Shown one piece after another: positions 18,240 to 25,465 of a stretch of DNA of 64,000 bases. The position numbers and the translations under genes are program-made. The notes under the pieces were generated by a model. The model did no database searches. It saw only the letters and a list, made by a program, of their open reading frames with translations, and had not been told where the DNA came from. Position 1 is the first letter of the stretch. Each line of letters starts with the position of its first letter. The DNA comes from G963665815 sp942492065 (GTDB lineage: Bacteria; Cloacimonadota; Cloacimonadia; Cloacimonadales; JAIOQZ01). The stretch is from positions 1,178,001 to 1,242,000 of the forward strand of contig CALODV010000008.1 of NCBI GenBank assembly GCA_942492065.1. Direction: 5' to 3'.

Positions 18240-19114
18240 ACGATCTGCAAAAACTTGAAAGCAACAGTATTCAGATAATCCGAGAAGCATATGCCTGCTT
18301 CAAAAACATGGGGATGCTCTGGTCAATTGGCAAAGACAGCACTGTCCTGCTCTGGCTTACCAGAAAAGCCTTTTTCGGGCATGTTCCGTTTCCACTGATT
18401 CATATTGATACGAATTACAAGATTCCCGAGATGATCAGATATCGTGATGATCTTGTCAGAAAATGGAAACTGAAGATGGTCGTTGGCAGCAACACCAAAG
18501 CACTCGCAGATAAGGAAACCTATCCGGACGGCAACACAGACAGGCTTACCTGCTGTAAAAACCTTAAATCGGAAGCATTGAAGAATACATTGAACGGCTA
18601 CTGGCGCAGACAGATTTTCGATCATGATAAAGACTGTTACGTTAACGATGAGAACAGATATGCTTTTCAAGGAGTAATCGTTGGCATCAGAGCAGATGAA
18701 GAAGGTTCTCGCTCTAAAGAACGATACTTCTCAGCCCGTAATTATGATAATGACTGGGAAATTGCCAGCCAGCCGCCTGAATTCTGGAGCTATTTCAAGA
18801 CTGACTTTGCTCCGGGAACTCATGTAAGAATTCATCCGCTTCTGGACTGGACAGAGCTGGACATCTGGAGATACATTGAACATGAGAACATCCCCATGGT
18901 TTCGCTGTATTATGATCAGGGAGACGGTAAGAGATACCGATCCTTAGGCTGCGGAACCTGCACCTTCCCTATTGACTCAACTGCTTCCAGCAATGCAGAG
19001 ATTATCGAGGAACTGGAATCAGGACAGCTTGCCAACATCGGTGAACGCTCCGGCAGAGCTCAGGATAAAGAAGATGGCGGACTGGAAACCCTCAGAAAGA
19101 ACGGGTATATGTAA
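18236..19114 (+). CDS. cysD: Sulfate adenylyltransferase subunit 2
   Basis: Catalytic small subunit of ATP sulfurylase, making APS from ATP and sulfate together with CysN. The PP-loop SIGKDSTVLLWL (about 27-38), FPLIHIDTNYKIPEM, GVIVGIRADEEGSRSKERYFSARN, VRIHPLLDWTELDIWRYIE and SLGCGTCTFPI are diagnostic. 292 residues, full length. Start codon ATG overlaps the cysC stop. Confidence 0.96.
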   Translation: MNDLQKLESNSIQIIREAYACFKNMGMLWSIGKDSTVLLWLTRKAFFGHVPFPLIHIDTNYKIPEMIRYRDDLVRKWKLKMVVGSNTKALADKETYPDGNTDRLTCCKNLKSEALKNTLNGYWRRQIFDHDKDCYVNDENRYAFQGVIVGIRADEEGSRSKERYFSARNYDNDWEIASQPPEFWSYFKTDFAPGTHVRIHPLLDWTELDIWRYIEHENIPMVSLYYDQGDGKRYRSLGCGTCTFPIDSTASSNAEIIEELESGQLANIGERSGRAQDKEDGGLETLRKNGYM

Positions 19115-19125
19115 GGGAGCTGATG

Positions 19126-20916
19126 ATGGAAACAATGAAGATAGTAATTGCCGGACATGTCGACCATGGAAAATCAACCATTATAGGACGTTTGCTTGCG
19201 GATACCGATTCGTTGCCGGAAGGAAAGCTGGATCAGGTGAAACTGTTTTGCCACAACAACTCCCGACCTTTCGAGTACGCCTTCCTGTTAGATGCATTGA
19301 AAGACGAACAGGCTCAGGGAATAACAATTGATTCTGCCCGTGTATTCTTCAAATCAGCTAAACGCAAATATATTATTTTCGATGCTCCCGGTCATATAGA
19401 ATTCCTCAAGAACATGGTAACCGGTGCTTCTCAGGCTGAAGCAGCATTACTGGTTATAGACAGCTCCGAAGGCATAAGAGAAAACTCCAGACGACATGCC
19501 TACATGCTTTCTCTGCTTGGAATAAAGCAGATTGCAGTTCTGGTTAATAAAATGGATCTGGTGAACTGGTCTGAGGATGTCTTCGAGGGAATTAAATCAG
19601 AATTCACAGAGTTTCTCAAAAATCTGGGTATAAAACCGAAAGCTTTCATACCAGTCAGTGGATTAACCGGTTCCGGAATAACTGACGCAGTCAAGAACCA
19701 ATACAGCGAGAATGAAAGCCATGTGCTGAGTGTACTGGATTCGTTCGAGTCTGCCAGCTCATCATCTGACCTGCCGTTCAGGATGCCTGTGCAGGATGTA
19801 TATAAATTCACTGCTGAAGGTGATAGCAGAAGGATTGTTGCCGGTTCAATCAAATCGGGCTCAATCAAAACCTGTGATGAAGTAGTATTCTATCCGTCTT
19901 TGAAGCGCAGTAAAGTCAGCTCCATAGAGAGTTTCCCTGAAGTAGAGACTACTGCAAAATCAGTTGGCGATCACTGCGGGTTTACTCTGGAAGAACAGAT
20001 ATTTATTACCCGGGGAGAAATTGCTGCCCTGCAGAATGAAACACCTCCTGAAGTATCTGGTAAGCTGTTAGTCAGTCTATTCTGGCTCAGCAGGAATAAT
20101 CTTGTTCTTAACAAAGAGTATATGATGAAAGTGGGAACCGCAAAAGTTCCCTGCAAGATAGAGAGTTTCAACAAAATACTGAACAGCTCTGACTTGAATA
20201 TAATCTCAGACAGGAAACACCTGGAGAACCACGAGGTCTGCGAATGTGTAATTGCCTGCAAAACTCCAATTGCTTTTGATACGGATAACAGATTACCTGA
20301 TACATCCCGTTTTGTCCTGATTGATGACTACGAGATTTCCGGTGGTGGTATTATCAGAGAAGCAATATCAGATGAACAGCAGATAATGCGTGACAATGTC
20401 AGAATACGTGAGTCCAAGTGGATACACAGTAATATCAATCTGGCAGAACGCTCAGAGCGATACAATCAGAAACCGCTATTGATTATGGTTACAGGTGAAG
20501 GAAAGACAGGGCGTAAATCTCTTGCACGTAATCTGGAGAAACAACTTTTTGAAAAAGGAAAATTCGTCTATTATCTGGGGATGGGAAGTGTGCTGTATGG
20601 TTTAAGTTCTGACCTGAAAGAACGTGATGCTGACAGCAGACAGGAAATTATCAGAAGATTTACCGAGGTTGCCAATATAATGCTCAATGCAGGTCTTATT
20701 CTTATTGTAACAGCTCTTGAGTTCACCCTGAATGAACAGAGAATGCTCGAGACTATTATCAACAATGTTGATGTCAAAACTATCTGGACCGGCGATGATA
20801 TTACTACCGACATAAAACCCGACATCCACTTCAGTAATGATATGTACCTGAAATCACGTACTACCGAAATTCTCGATATCCTCGGAAATGAAGGTTATAT
20901 ATTCAAGTCGTGGTAA
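19126..20916 (+). CDS. cysN: Sulfate adenylyltransferase subunit 1 with fused, apparently inactive APS-kinase-like domain
   Basis: GTPase subunit of ATP sulfurylase. GTPase motifs: AGHVDHGKST, the TIDSAR region, DAPGHIEF and NKMDL; beta-barrel domains follow to about 430. Residues from about 450 onward are a CysC-like domain, as in NodQ fusions, but its Walker A reads TGEGKTGRKSLA and the position of DGDNVR reads GMGSVL, so catalytic residues are lost while the fold framework (YYL...GL) remains. Probably a non-catalytic or regulatory domain. GGGAG lies 6 bases before the chosen ATG; a start 3 bases earlier or at the next ATG is possible. Confidence 0.93.
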   Translation: METMKIVIAGHVDHGKSTIIGRLLADTDSLPEGKLDQVKLFCHNNSRPFEYAFLLDALKDEQAQGITIDSARVFFKSAKRKYIIFDAPGHIEFLKNMVTGASQAEAALLVIDSSEGIRENSRRHAYMLSLLGIKQIAVLVNKMDLVNWSEDVFEGIKSEFTEFLKNLGIKPKAFIPVSGLTGSGITDAVKNQYSENESHVLSVLDSFESASSSSDLPFRMPVQDVYKFTAEGDSRRIVAGSIKSGSIKTCDEVVFYPSLKRSKVSSIESFPEVETTAKSVGDHCGFTLEEQIFITRGEIAALQNETPPEVSGKLLVSLFWLSRNNLVLNKEYMMKVGTAKVPCKIESFNKILNSSDLNIISDRKHLENHEVCECVIACKTPIAFDTDNRLPDTSRFVLIDDYEISGGGIIREAISDEQQIMRDNVRIRESKWIHSNINLAERSERYNQKPLLIMVTGEGKTGRKSLARNLEKQLFEKGKFVYYLGMGSVLYGLSSDLKERDADSRQEIIRRFTEVANIMLNAGLILIVTALEFTLNEQRMLETIINNVDVKTIWTGDDITTDIKPDIHFSNDMYLKSRTTEILDILGNEGYIFKSW

Positions 20917-21291
20917 GGGAATGGCAAATAATTATAGTGCTTTGGCGGTGTCAATACTCATATAGAGAGTTTTTTTATATATTTTTTCACAATTTCAGGT
21001 TTGGTATGTCCACCATTACGACGGACGTTTTTAATTTACAAGAGCATCCCTCTAAATAATAATTTAATCCGTAAATCCTCCGAATCATGTTTCAAATTGT
21101 TGTAGAGTCTTTGCATGTAACGACTGACTTTATGAGACAATCGTCCGCATACATAGCTCCGTCAGGAGCAACCTGAAAAAAGACTCATTTCAATACTGGT
21201 TATAATAATAACTAACTCAGTATCTACCAATAAATAAGCGTTACAAATAGTAAGAAATCAGAACTTCTTGAGTATTGTTTAAAAAGAGCAT
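20917..21291. other. Intergenic region between cysN and the propeller gene
   Basis: No gene seen. It contains degraded repeat-like sequence: GTCCACCATTACGACGGACG near 21008, AGACAATCGTCCG near 21136, and a GCTCC-GTCA-GGAGC hairpin (21156-21169) embedded in ATAGCTCCGTCAGGAGCAAC, which resembles short dispersed repeats in FCB genomes (from memory, unverified). Confidence 0.45.
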
Positions 21292-22248
21292 TTATTCTCC
21301 ATCAACAGCAACAGAGAACTGATAAGCTCTGTCACCATCGCAGAAGAAGAACTTGTCACCTGCTCTTTCGATAAAATCAGCATAATACGGAATCTGTGTT
21401 TTTGCAATCAGCTTTTTGCGATTTATATCATAGTAGAAAATATCTGTCATGGTTTCCTTTTCAAGACCTCTGTAGAGCATGAGAATGCCATTCCCCAATG
21501 TACAGAACCTGTCAAAAGCCATGTTAATAACATACTTTCCATTAGTATCTATGAATGCCCCATATTCATAGTCAAGCTCCATCTCGTCTGCTAACTCCAG
21601 TTCATCAATAAGATTCAGTTCATTATCGTAACACAGCAGTTTCCCGGTAACACCAAACATAGCGTAAAACCTGCTATTATCGGATCGTAAATAGCACGAA
21701 TTTGAAATCTCATTGATCCAGAAGCTTTCTGAGTAATCAGTTTTCTTATAAAACATGCTGTCAGTCTCATCCACTCGAAACTTGTATGGAGTCTCTGAAT
21801 CCCCATAAACAGCCCTGATAGTTTTTCCTGCAAAACGAATCATTCTTGTGCTCTTGTCCTGAATAAGGTGATCTTTAAGAACAAAGATATCACCAACCAA
21901 ATAATACTTTAAGTACCTCTTGCTATCTACATCGGAAAAAAGATGAAGGTTTCCATCATTGTAATACGTTAGGTACAAATTGTTCATTTCACCTTCTCCA
22001 TTACCTTTTTGACAGAAGGATTGAATTATCTCAAATGAGTCTCCATTTAATTCCGCAATGTTCACGAACGGTGAAGTAAAACTCTTCAAGAGGAATCTAT
22101 TATCATACAAGTGTCTGATTCTATGCAGATAAATATCATCTGAATACTTGACTTCAGTCATTTCAGAGATTGTCACATTAGTATGATTATTGTCTCCGCA
22201 ACCAGTTAATATGACAGAAAATACTAACACAATCCACAAAAATTTCAT
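21292..22248 (-). CDS. 6-bladed beta-propeller-type lipoprotein, last gene of ABC exporter operon
   Basis: A 318-residue lipoprotein: hydrophobic leader and lipobox ILTGC (Cys about residue 17). Propeller-like strands include YDNRFLLKSF, NGEGEMNNLYL, NLHLFSD, KLLCYDNELNLIDEL and GNGILMLYRG. It starts immediately after the permease stop (TAAATG), so it is translationally coupled to the transporter. That argues for a role tied to the exported substrate, for example as an envelope-side accessory or receptor; this is inference. Confidence 0.7.
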   Translation of the reverse strand: MKFLWIVLVFSVILTGCGDNNHTNVTISEMTEVKYSDDIYLHRIRHLYDNRFLLKSFTSPFVNIAELNGDSFEIIQSFCQKGNGEGEMNNLYLTYYNDGNLHLFSDVDSKRYLKYYLVGDIFVLKDHLIQDKSTRMIRFAGKTIRAVYGDSETPYKFRVDETDSMFYKKTDYSESFWINEISNSCYLRSDNSRFYAMFGVTGKLLCYDNELNLIDELELADEMELDYEYGAFIDTNGKYVINMAFDRFCTLGNGILMLYRGLEKETMTDIFYYDINRKKLIAKTQIPYYADFIERAGDKFFFCDGDRAYQFSVAVDGE

Positions 22249-23022
22249 TTAATTACCTGTTCCTTCGAATTTTAATAGTGCTTTATTGAAAACTACGTAA
22301 CTAAAAACAAATATTAGTACACTTATAGCATAGCTGATTGCATAATTTATGTTGAAATTTGATTTCAGCACAATTTCAGCAGGCACGAATGCAATCAGGC
22401 TGACCGGAAAAACAAAACTCAGTATAAATCTCAAAAATTTTGGGTATATTCCAGTTGGGTATTGCCCGAAATCCATCATTGAGATCAAGGAACTGAATGC
22501 GCTTTCAAGTTTAAAAACTTTTACTGCCAAAGAAGCAATGATAAGAAAGAAACCTGAAACACATAAAACAGCGGGAATAACCAGTATCAAGAGAGATATC
22601 ATTTTAAAAATTGAAATTCTGCACAACATGGCTGCTGTTAGAAATGTGACAAAACCCACAATTAAAGAAAAAAACTCTGATATTGCAAAATTAGTACCTG
22701 TTAGATAAGCTATATAGTTAACAGGTTTAGTCAAAATGCTCTGGAGTCTCCCTGATACAACATATCCGCTGGAAAACCATAATGTCCATGAAAAGAACAT
22801 ATAGAAAAGAGATTCTGCAATCGAGTACAAAGAATATATCAAAATATAATCATATTTTGTGTAACCTTGAATATTAACGATTTGACTGAATGCGACAAAA
22901 ACCGCAAAAATATGCAGAAGAGTTCTGAATATTGAAGTCAGAGTCCACAATGCGGAATCTCCTCCAAATGAAAATACTTTTTTTAATTCCTGATTAATCA
23001 AATTGAAAAAATAGTTCATCAT
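22249..23022 (-). CDS. ABC-2-type transporter permease
   Basis: A 257-residue polytopic protein with about six hydrophobic helices. The segment FFSWTLWFSSGYVVSGRLQSILTKPVNYIAYL matches the coupling region of ABC-2 permeases working with COG4586-type ATPases (COG3694-like). It overlaps the upstream permease by ATGA and abuts the propeller lipoprotein. It likely forms a heterodimeric exporter with the preceding gene. Confidence 0.75.
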   Translation of the reverse strand: MMNYFFNLINQELKKVFSFGGDSALWTLTSIFRTLLHIFAVFVAFSQIVNIQGYTKYDYILIYSLYSIAESLFYMFFSWTLWFSSGYVVSGRLQSILTKPVNYIAYLTGTNFAISEFFSLIVGFVTFLTAAMLCRISIFKMISLLILVIPAVLCVSGFFLIIASLAVKVFKLESAFSSLISMMDFGQYPTGIYPKFLRFILSFVFPVSLIAFVPAEIVLKSNFNINYAISYAISVLIFVFSYVVFNKALLKFEGTGN

Positions 23023-23789
23023 CCACCTGATATATTTATTTTCCTGATAGTTGATTTGTACACAACAATAAATAGTCCTGCAAAAACTGCTGTCCAGATA
23101 AATTGAAATGTTAGTAGATCGGATATAGACTTATCCGGATTGTTCATCATTATCCTGACAGGTATATCGACAATACATCTGAATGGATTAAGCATGAAAG
23201 CTGGTCTAATTGAATCTGGTAATACATCAAGTGGAATCATCGATCCAGAGAATAAAGAAAAAAGTATTTTTTTAAGCTGGATAAATCCTTCATTCTTGTT
23301 AAAATAAACAACGCTCATACCAGTAATAAAGCTTAGTGACCATGTCATAAAAAATGACATAACAAGCGAAATCAATAGATGAAAGATATTTACGGAAAGA
23401 AGGAAACCAATATCTATAAAGCACATAATAACAATAATTAATGGAATGATTCTGAATATGAATGATAGAAATATTCCTGCAATTTCACCATTTAAGTATT
23501 GAGTGAAAATACTAACTGGTTTCAAAAGGTTAATCGAAAGAGTGCCATTCATATATTTTCCCTGAATATCCCTGTCAATTTCAGAGCTGATAAATGGAGA
23601 AATTATTAATAGAGATACAAAATAATATGTAAAATTGAAATTCAATGCTGAGTTTTCTCCCACATAAGTCCAGAATGATCTCTGCATAATAAAAAGAACT
23701 GCTGATGTAAGAATAGATATATAAATAGAGTGTTTATATAGCAGTATCGCTTTCAATCTTATATTCAGGTATGCAAGAAACAATCTCAT
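23019..23789 (-). CDS. ABC-2-type transporter permease
   Basis: A 256-residue membrane protein with six predicted helices; the central stretch GKYMNGTLSINLLKPVSIFTQYLNGEIAG and a later SGSMIPLDVLPD loop are typical of ABC-2 permeases (COG4587-like). It overlaps the ATPase gene and the next permease by 4 bases each, so the three transporter genes form one coupled unit. Exports rather than imports are expected for the class. Confidence 0.75.
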   Translation of the reverse strand: MRLFLAYLNIRLKAILLYKHSIYISILTSAVLFIMQRSFWTYVGENSALNFNFTYYFVSLLIISPFISSEIDRDIQGKYMNGTLSINLLKPVSIFTQYLNGEIAGIFLSFIFRIIPLIIVIMCFIDIGFLLSVNIFHLLISLVMSFFMTWSLSFITGMSVVYFNKNEGFIQLKKILFSLFSGSMIPLDVLPDSIRPAFMLNPFRCIVDIPVRIMMNNPDKSISDLLTFQFIWTAVFAGLFIVVYKSTIRKINISGG

Positions 23790-24772
23790 TTACTCATTTC
23801 ACCTTTATAATATCTAAGCAGAACGCTGTACATATCATCTTCGATAATTTTAGCTTCATGAACTCCAAATTTACTAATTTTCTCCAGAATTTGGACAAAT
23901 TCTCTATTAGACTGAATATTAACTGATATTGTATATTTGTTCACTTGCTCTATCTCTTTTTTTTCCAATTCTTCAACAACTTCTGATTTGCACACTGAAT
24001 TGTTGAACTCAATAACCACTTTTTGACTTATTCTGTAGTCTCTGAAAAAATCATCCTTCTTACCATTATACATTATTTTCCCTGAATCAAGGATGATCAG
24101 CCTATCAGCTAGCTCTCTGATATCATTAATATCATGAGAGGTTAATATGAGAGTCAGGTTCTGACTCTTTATTGAGTTTTTAATGATCTGATAAAACATA
24201 TCCTTATACTCAAGATCTAGTCCTATTGTAGGCTCATCAAGCAGGAGAATCTCCGGAGAATGCATGAGAGTAAGTGCAATCTCTGACCTGATTCTTTGAC
24301 CCAATGACATTTCCCTAACAGGTTTTGCGATAATCTCTTTCAGTTCAAGCAAGTTCTGAAGATAAGAAATCCTTTTGATAATATCAATCTTCCCCATTCC
24401 ATATATACTTCCCTGGAGCACTAATGATTCTCTAAGTGCAAGCTCAAATGATAACTGAGACCTGTTACCAAAGAAAACACCTATCTTCTTTTTGTAAAAA
24501 TTAGAGTTTTTGAATATTGACTTCCCATCGATAAGTATCTCACCGGATGTAGGTCTGATTATTGAGCTGATCAATTTTATCAGAGTTGACTTTCCAGCTC
24601 CATTTCTGCCGACAAAACAGATTTGATCACCTCTGCTTATTTCAATATTGATATCCTGTAATGCTCTTACTGTCTTGTAAGATGGTTTCAGCATATCCTT
24701 AATTATACCGCTCAACCCTTCAGATCTGTTGAGCACATTAAAGTCTTTTTTTACATTCCTGATTTTTAACAT
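23786..24772 (-). CDS. ABC transporter ATP-binding protein (COG4586-like)
   Basis: A 328-residue ATPase. Walker A GRNGAGKSTL (about 58-67), Q-loop-equivalent region GNRSQLSFELAL, signature MSLGQRIRSEIAL, Walker B ILLLDEPTIGLD and H-loop TSHDINDI. The N-terminal LSGIIKDMLKPSYKTVRALQDI and a C-terminal 90-residue extension fit the COG4586 group that pairs with two ABC-2 permeases. GGAG lies 5 bases upstream, just outside a strong hairpin. It drives the exporter encoded by the next two genes. Confidence 0.88.
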   Translation of the reverse strand: MLKIRNVKKDFNVLNRSEGLSGIIKDMLKPSYKTVRALQDINIEISRGDQICFVGRNGAGKSTLIKLISSIIRPTSGEILIDGKSIFKNSNFYKKKIGVFFGNRSQLSFELALRESLVLQGSIYGMGKIDIIKRISYLQNLLELKEIIAKPVREMSLGQRIRSEIALTLMHSPEILLLDEPTIGLDLEYKDMFYQIIKNSIKSQNLTLILTSHDINDIRELADRLIILDSGKIMYNGKKDDFFRDYRISQKVVIEFNNSVCKSEVVEELEKKEIEQVNKYTISVNIQSNREFVQILEKISKFGVHEAKIIEDDMYSVLLRYYKGEMSK

Positions 24773-24782
24773 ATTTCTCCAA

Positions 24783-24807
24783 AAGGTTGGCTTTAAAAGC
24801 CAACCTT
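24783..24807 (-). terminator. Attenuator-like hairpin between peptide gene and ABC ATPase
   Basis: A near-perfect 12-bp inverted repeat AAGGTTGGCTTT/AAAGCCAACCTT with a one-base centre. On the minus strand it follows the small peptide gene and ends three bases before the ATPase ribosome site; its T tract is only TTTT. It fits partial termination that lets the peptide be made in excess of the exporter. Confidence 0.65.
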
Positions 24808-24822
24808 AATAATCAATTCACA

Positions 24823-24951
24823 CTACTTAACATTTGGTGTTGTAGTAGTTGAACCTGTATCGACAATATCGATAATACCGTTTTTCGGTGAGCTTTGATT
24901 TCTACAGCATGCTGAAGTCAAAACTACTACGGGTTCTTTTACAATAACCAT
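24823..24951 (-). CDS. Small Cys-Cys peptide, candidate precursor (bacteriocin/RiPP-like) exported by adjacent ABC system
   Basis: A 42-residue ORF with a near-ideal ribosome site (AAAGGAGATATC before ATG). It reads MVIVKEPVVVLTSACC, then RNQSSPKNGIIDIVDTG and a Thr-rich tail STTTTPNVK. There is no signal peptide or double-glycine site. Features in favour of a real precursor: its own strong site, position as first gene before a hairpin and a dedicated exporter, an acidic/hydrophobic N-terminal half and a Cys-, Ser- and Thr-rich second half suited to modification. No modification enzyme is adjacent. It could be a RiPP, an unmodified bacteriocin or a signalling peptide. No family recognised. 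Confidence 0.6.
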   Translation of the reverse strand: MVIVKEPVVVLTSACCRNQSSPKNGIIDIVDTGSTTTTPNVK

Positions 24952-24970
24952 GATATCTCCTTTTATTTAT

Positions 24971-24988
24971 TTTGACTAATGCTAGTCA
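24971..24988. repeat. Inverted repeat TTGACTA/TAGTCAA upstream of the peptide gene
   Basis: TTGACTA-ATGC-TAGTCAA, 7-bp perfect arms, 20 bases upstream of the peptide start codon on the minus strand. Possible operator, or terminator of the decayed reading frame before it. Confidence 0.45.
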
Positions 24989-24991
24989 ATA

Positions 24992-25117
24992 TTAAAACAA
25001 ACTGTGTTTAACAATACCCTTTATATGTTCATCAGTTTCTTCATCTGTAAGTGATTGCAAATGCAAATCAAAGTCTCTCTCAATATTGTCTTCGAAGTAT
25101 ACTACGGCATTTGATAC
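24992..25117 (-). pseudogene. Remnant reading frame upstream of the peptide gene
   Basis: An open stretch of 41 sense codons with protein-like composition (VVYFEDNIERDFDLHLQSL, then TDEETDEHIKGIVKHSLF) that ends 40 bases before the peptide ATG. It has no ATG and no ribosome site, and the frame is closed by TAA just upstream. Further upstream a different frame reads LVEELRDSKPVCIISFSI before stops. It looks like the degraded 3' end of a gene that once preceded the peptide; identity unknown. Confidence 0.35.
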
Positions 25118-25465
25118 TTAATTTAGACCTTTTAGTCTATCATCAAATTGAAAATGATATTATACATACTGGTTTTGAATCTCTCAATTCCTCAACCAAA
25201 AAAAATAGCAAAAGGGTGAGTGATGAAAATATGTTGTAAATTTTTTCAGTGTAACTTTATTCTATTTTTGCAATAAAACTTCAGAACAAGTGAAATTGAA
25301 TCTTAAGTTACCTTAACAAAATGCTTTCTGTTGGTTCTTCACAATAAAAAACTTGCCATTTAAGTATACCATATCTAAATTTAGTATACTAATAGTAAAA
25401 TTTTATGAAACGTATTGATTGTTCTGCATTTATATTGTAGAAATAATGATTTATTGGAGATACTA
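25118..25465. other. AT-rich intergenic region between divergent units
   Basis: No intact gene. It holds the presumed decayed upstream part of the remnant above and the AGTATAC/GTATACT inverted repeat at 25363. Confidence 0.45.
25363..25390. promoter_or_regulatory. Operator-like inverted repeat AGTATAC-N14-GTATACT
   Basis: Perfect 7-bp arms (25363-25369 and 25384-25390) with a 14-base spacer, 76 bases before the TolB-like gene. Each arm contains the palindrome GTATAC, so it can also be read as a direct repeat. Binding protein unknown. Confidence 0.45.

Noticed and set aside
25051..25239. 62-codon plus-strand frame upstream of the TolB-like gene
   Set aside because: Opposite the more protein-like minus-strand remnant; no ribosome site.
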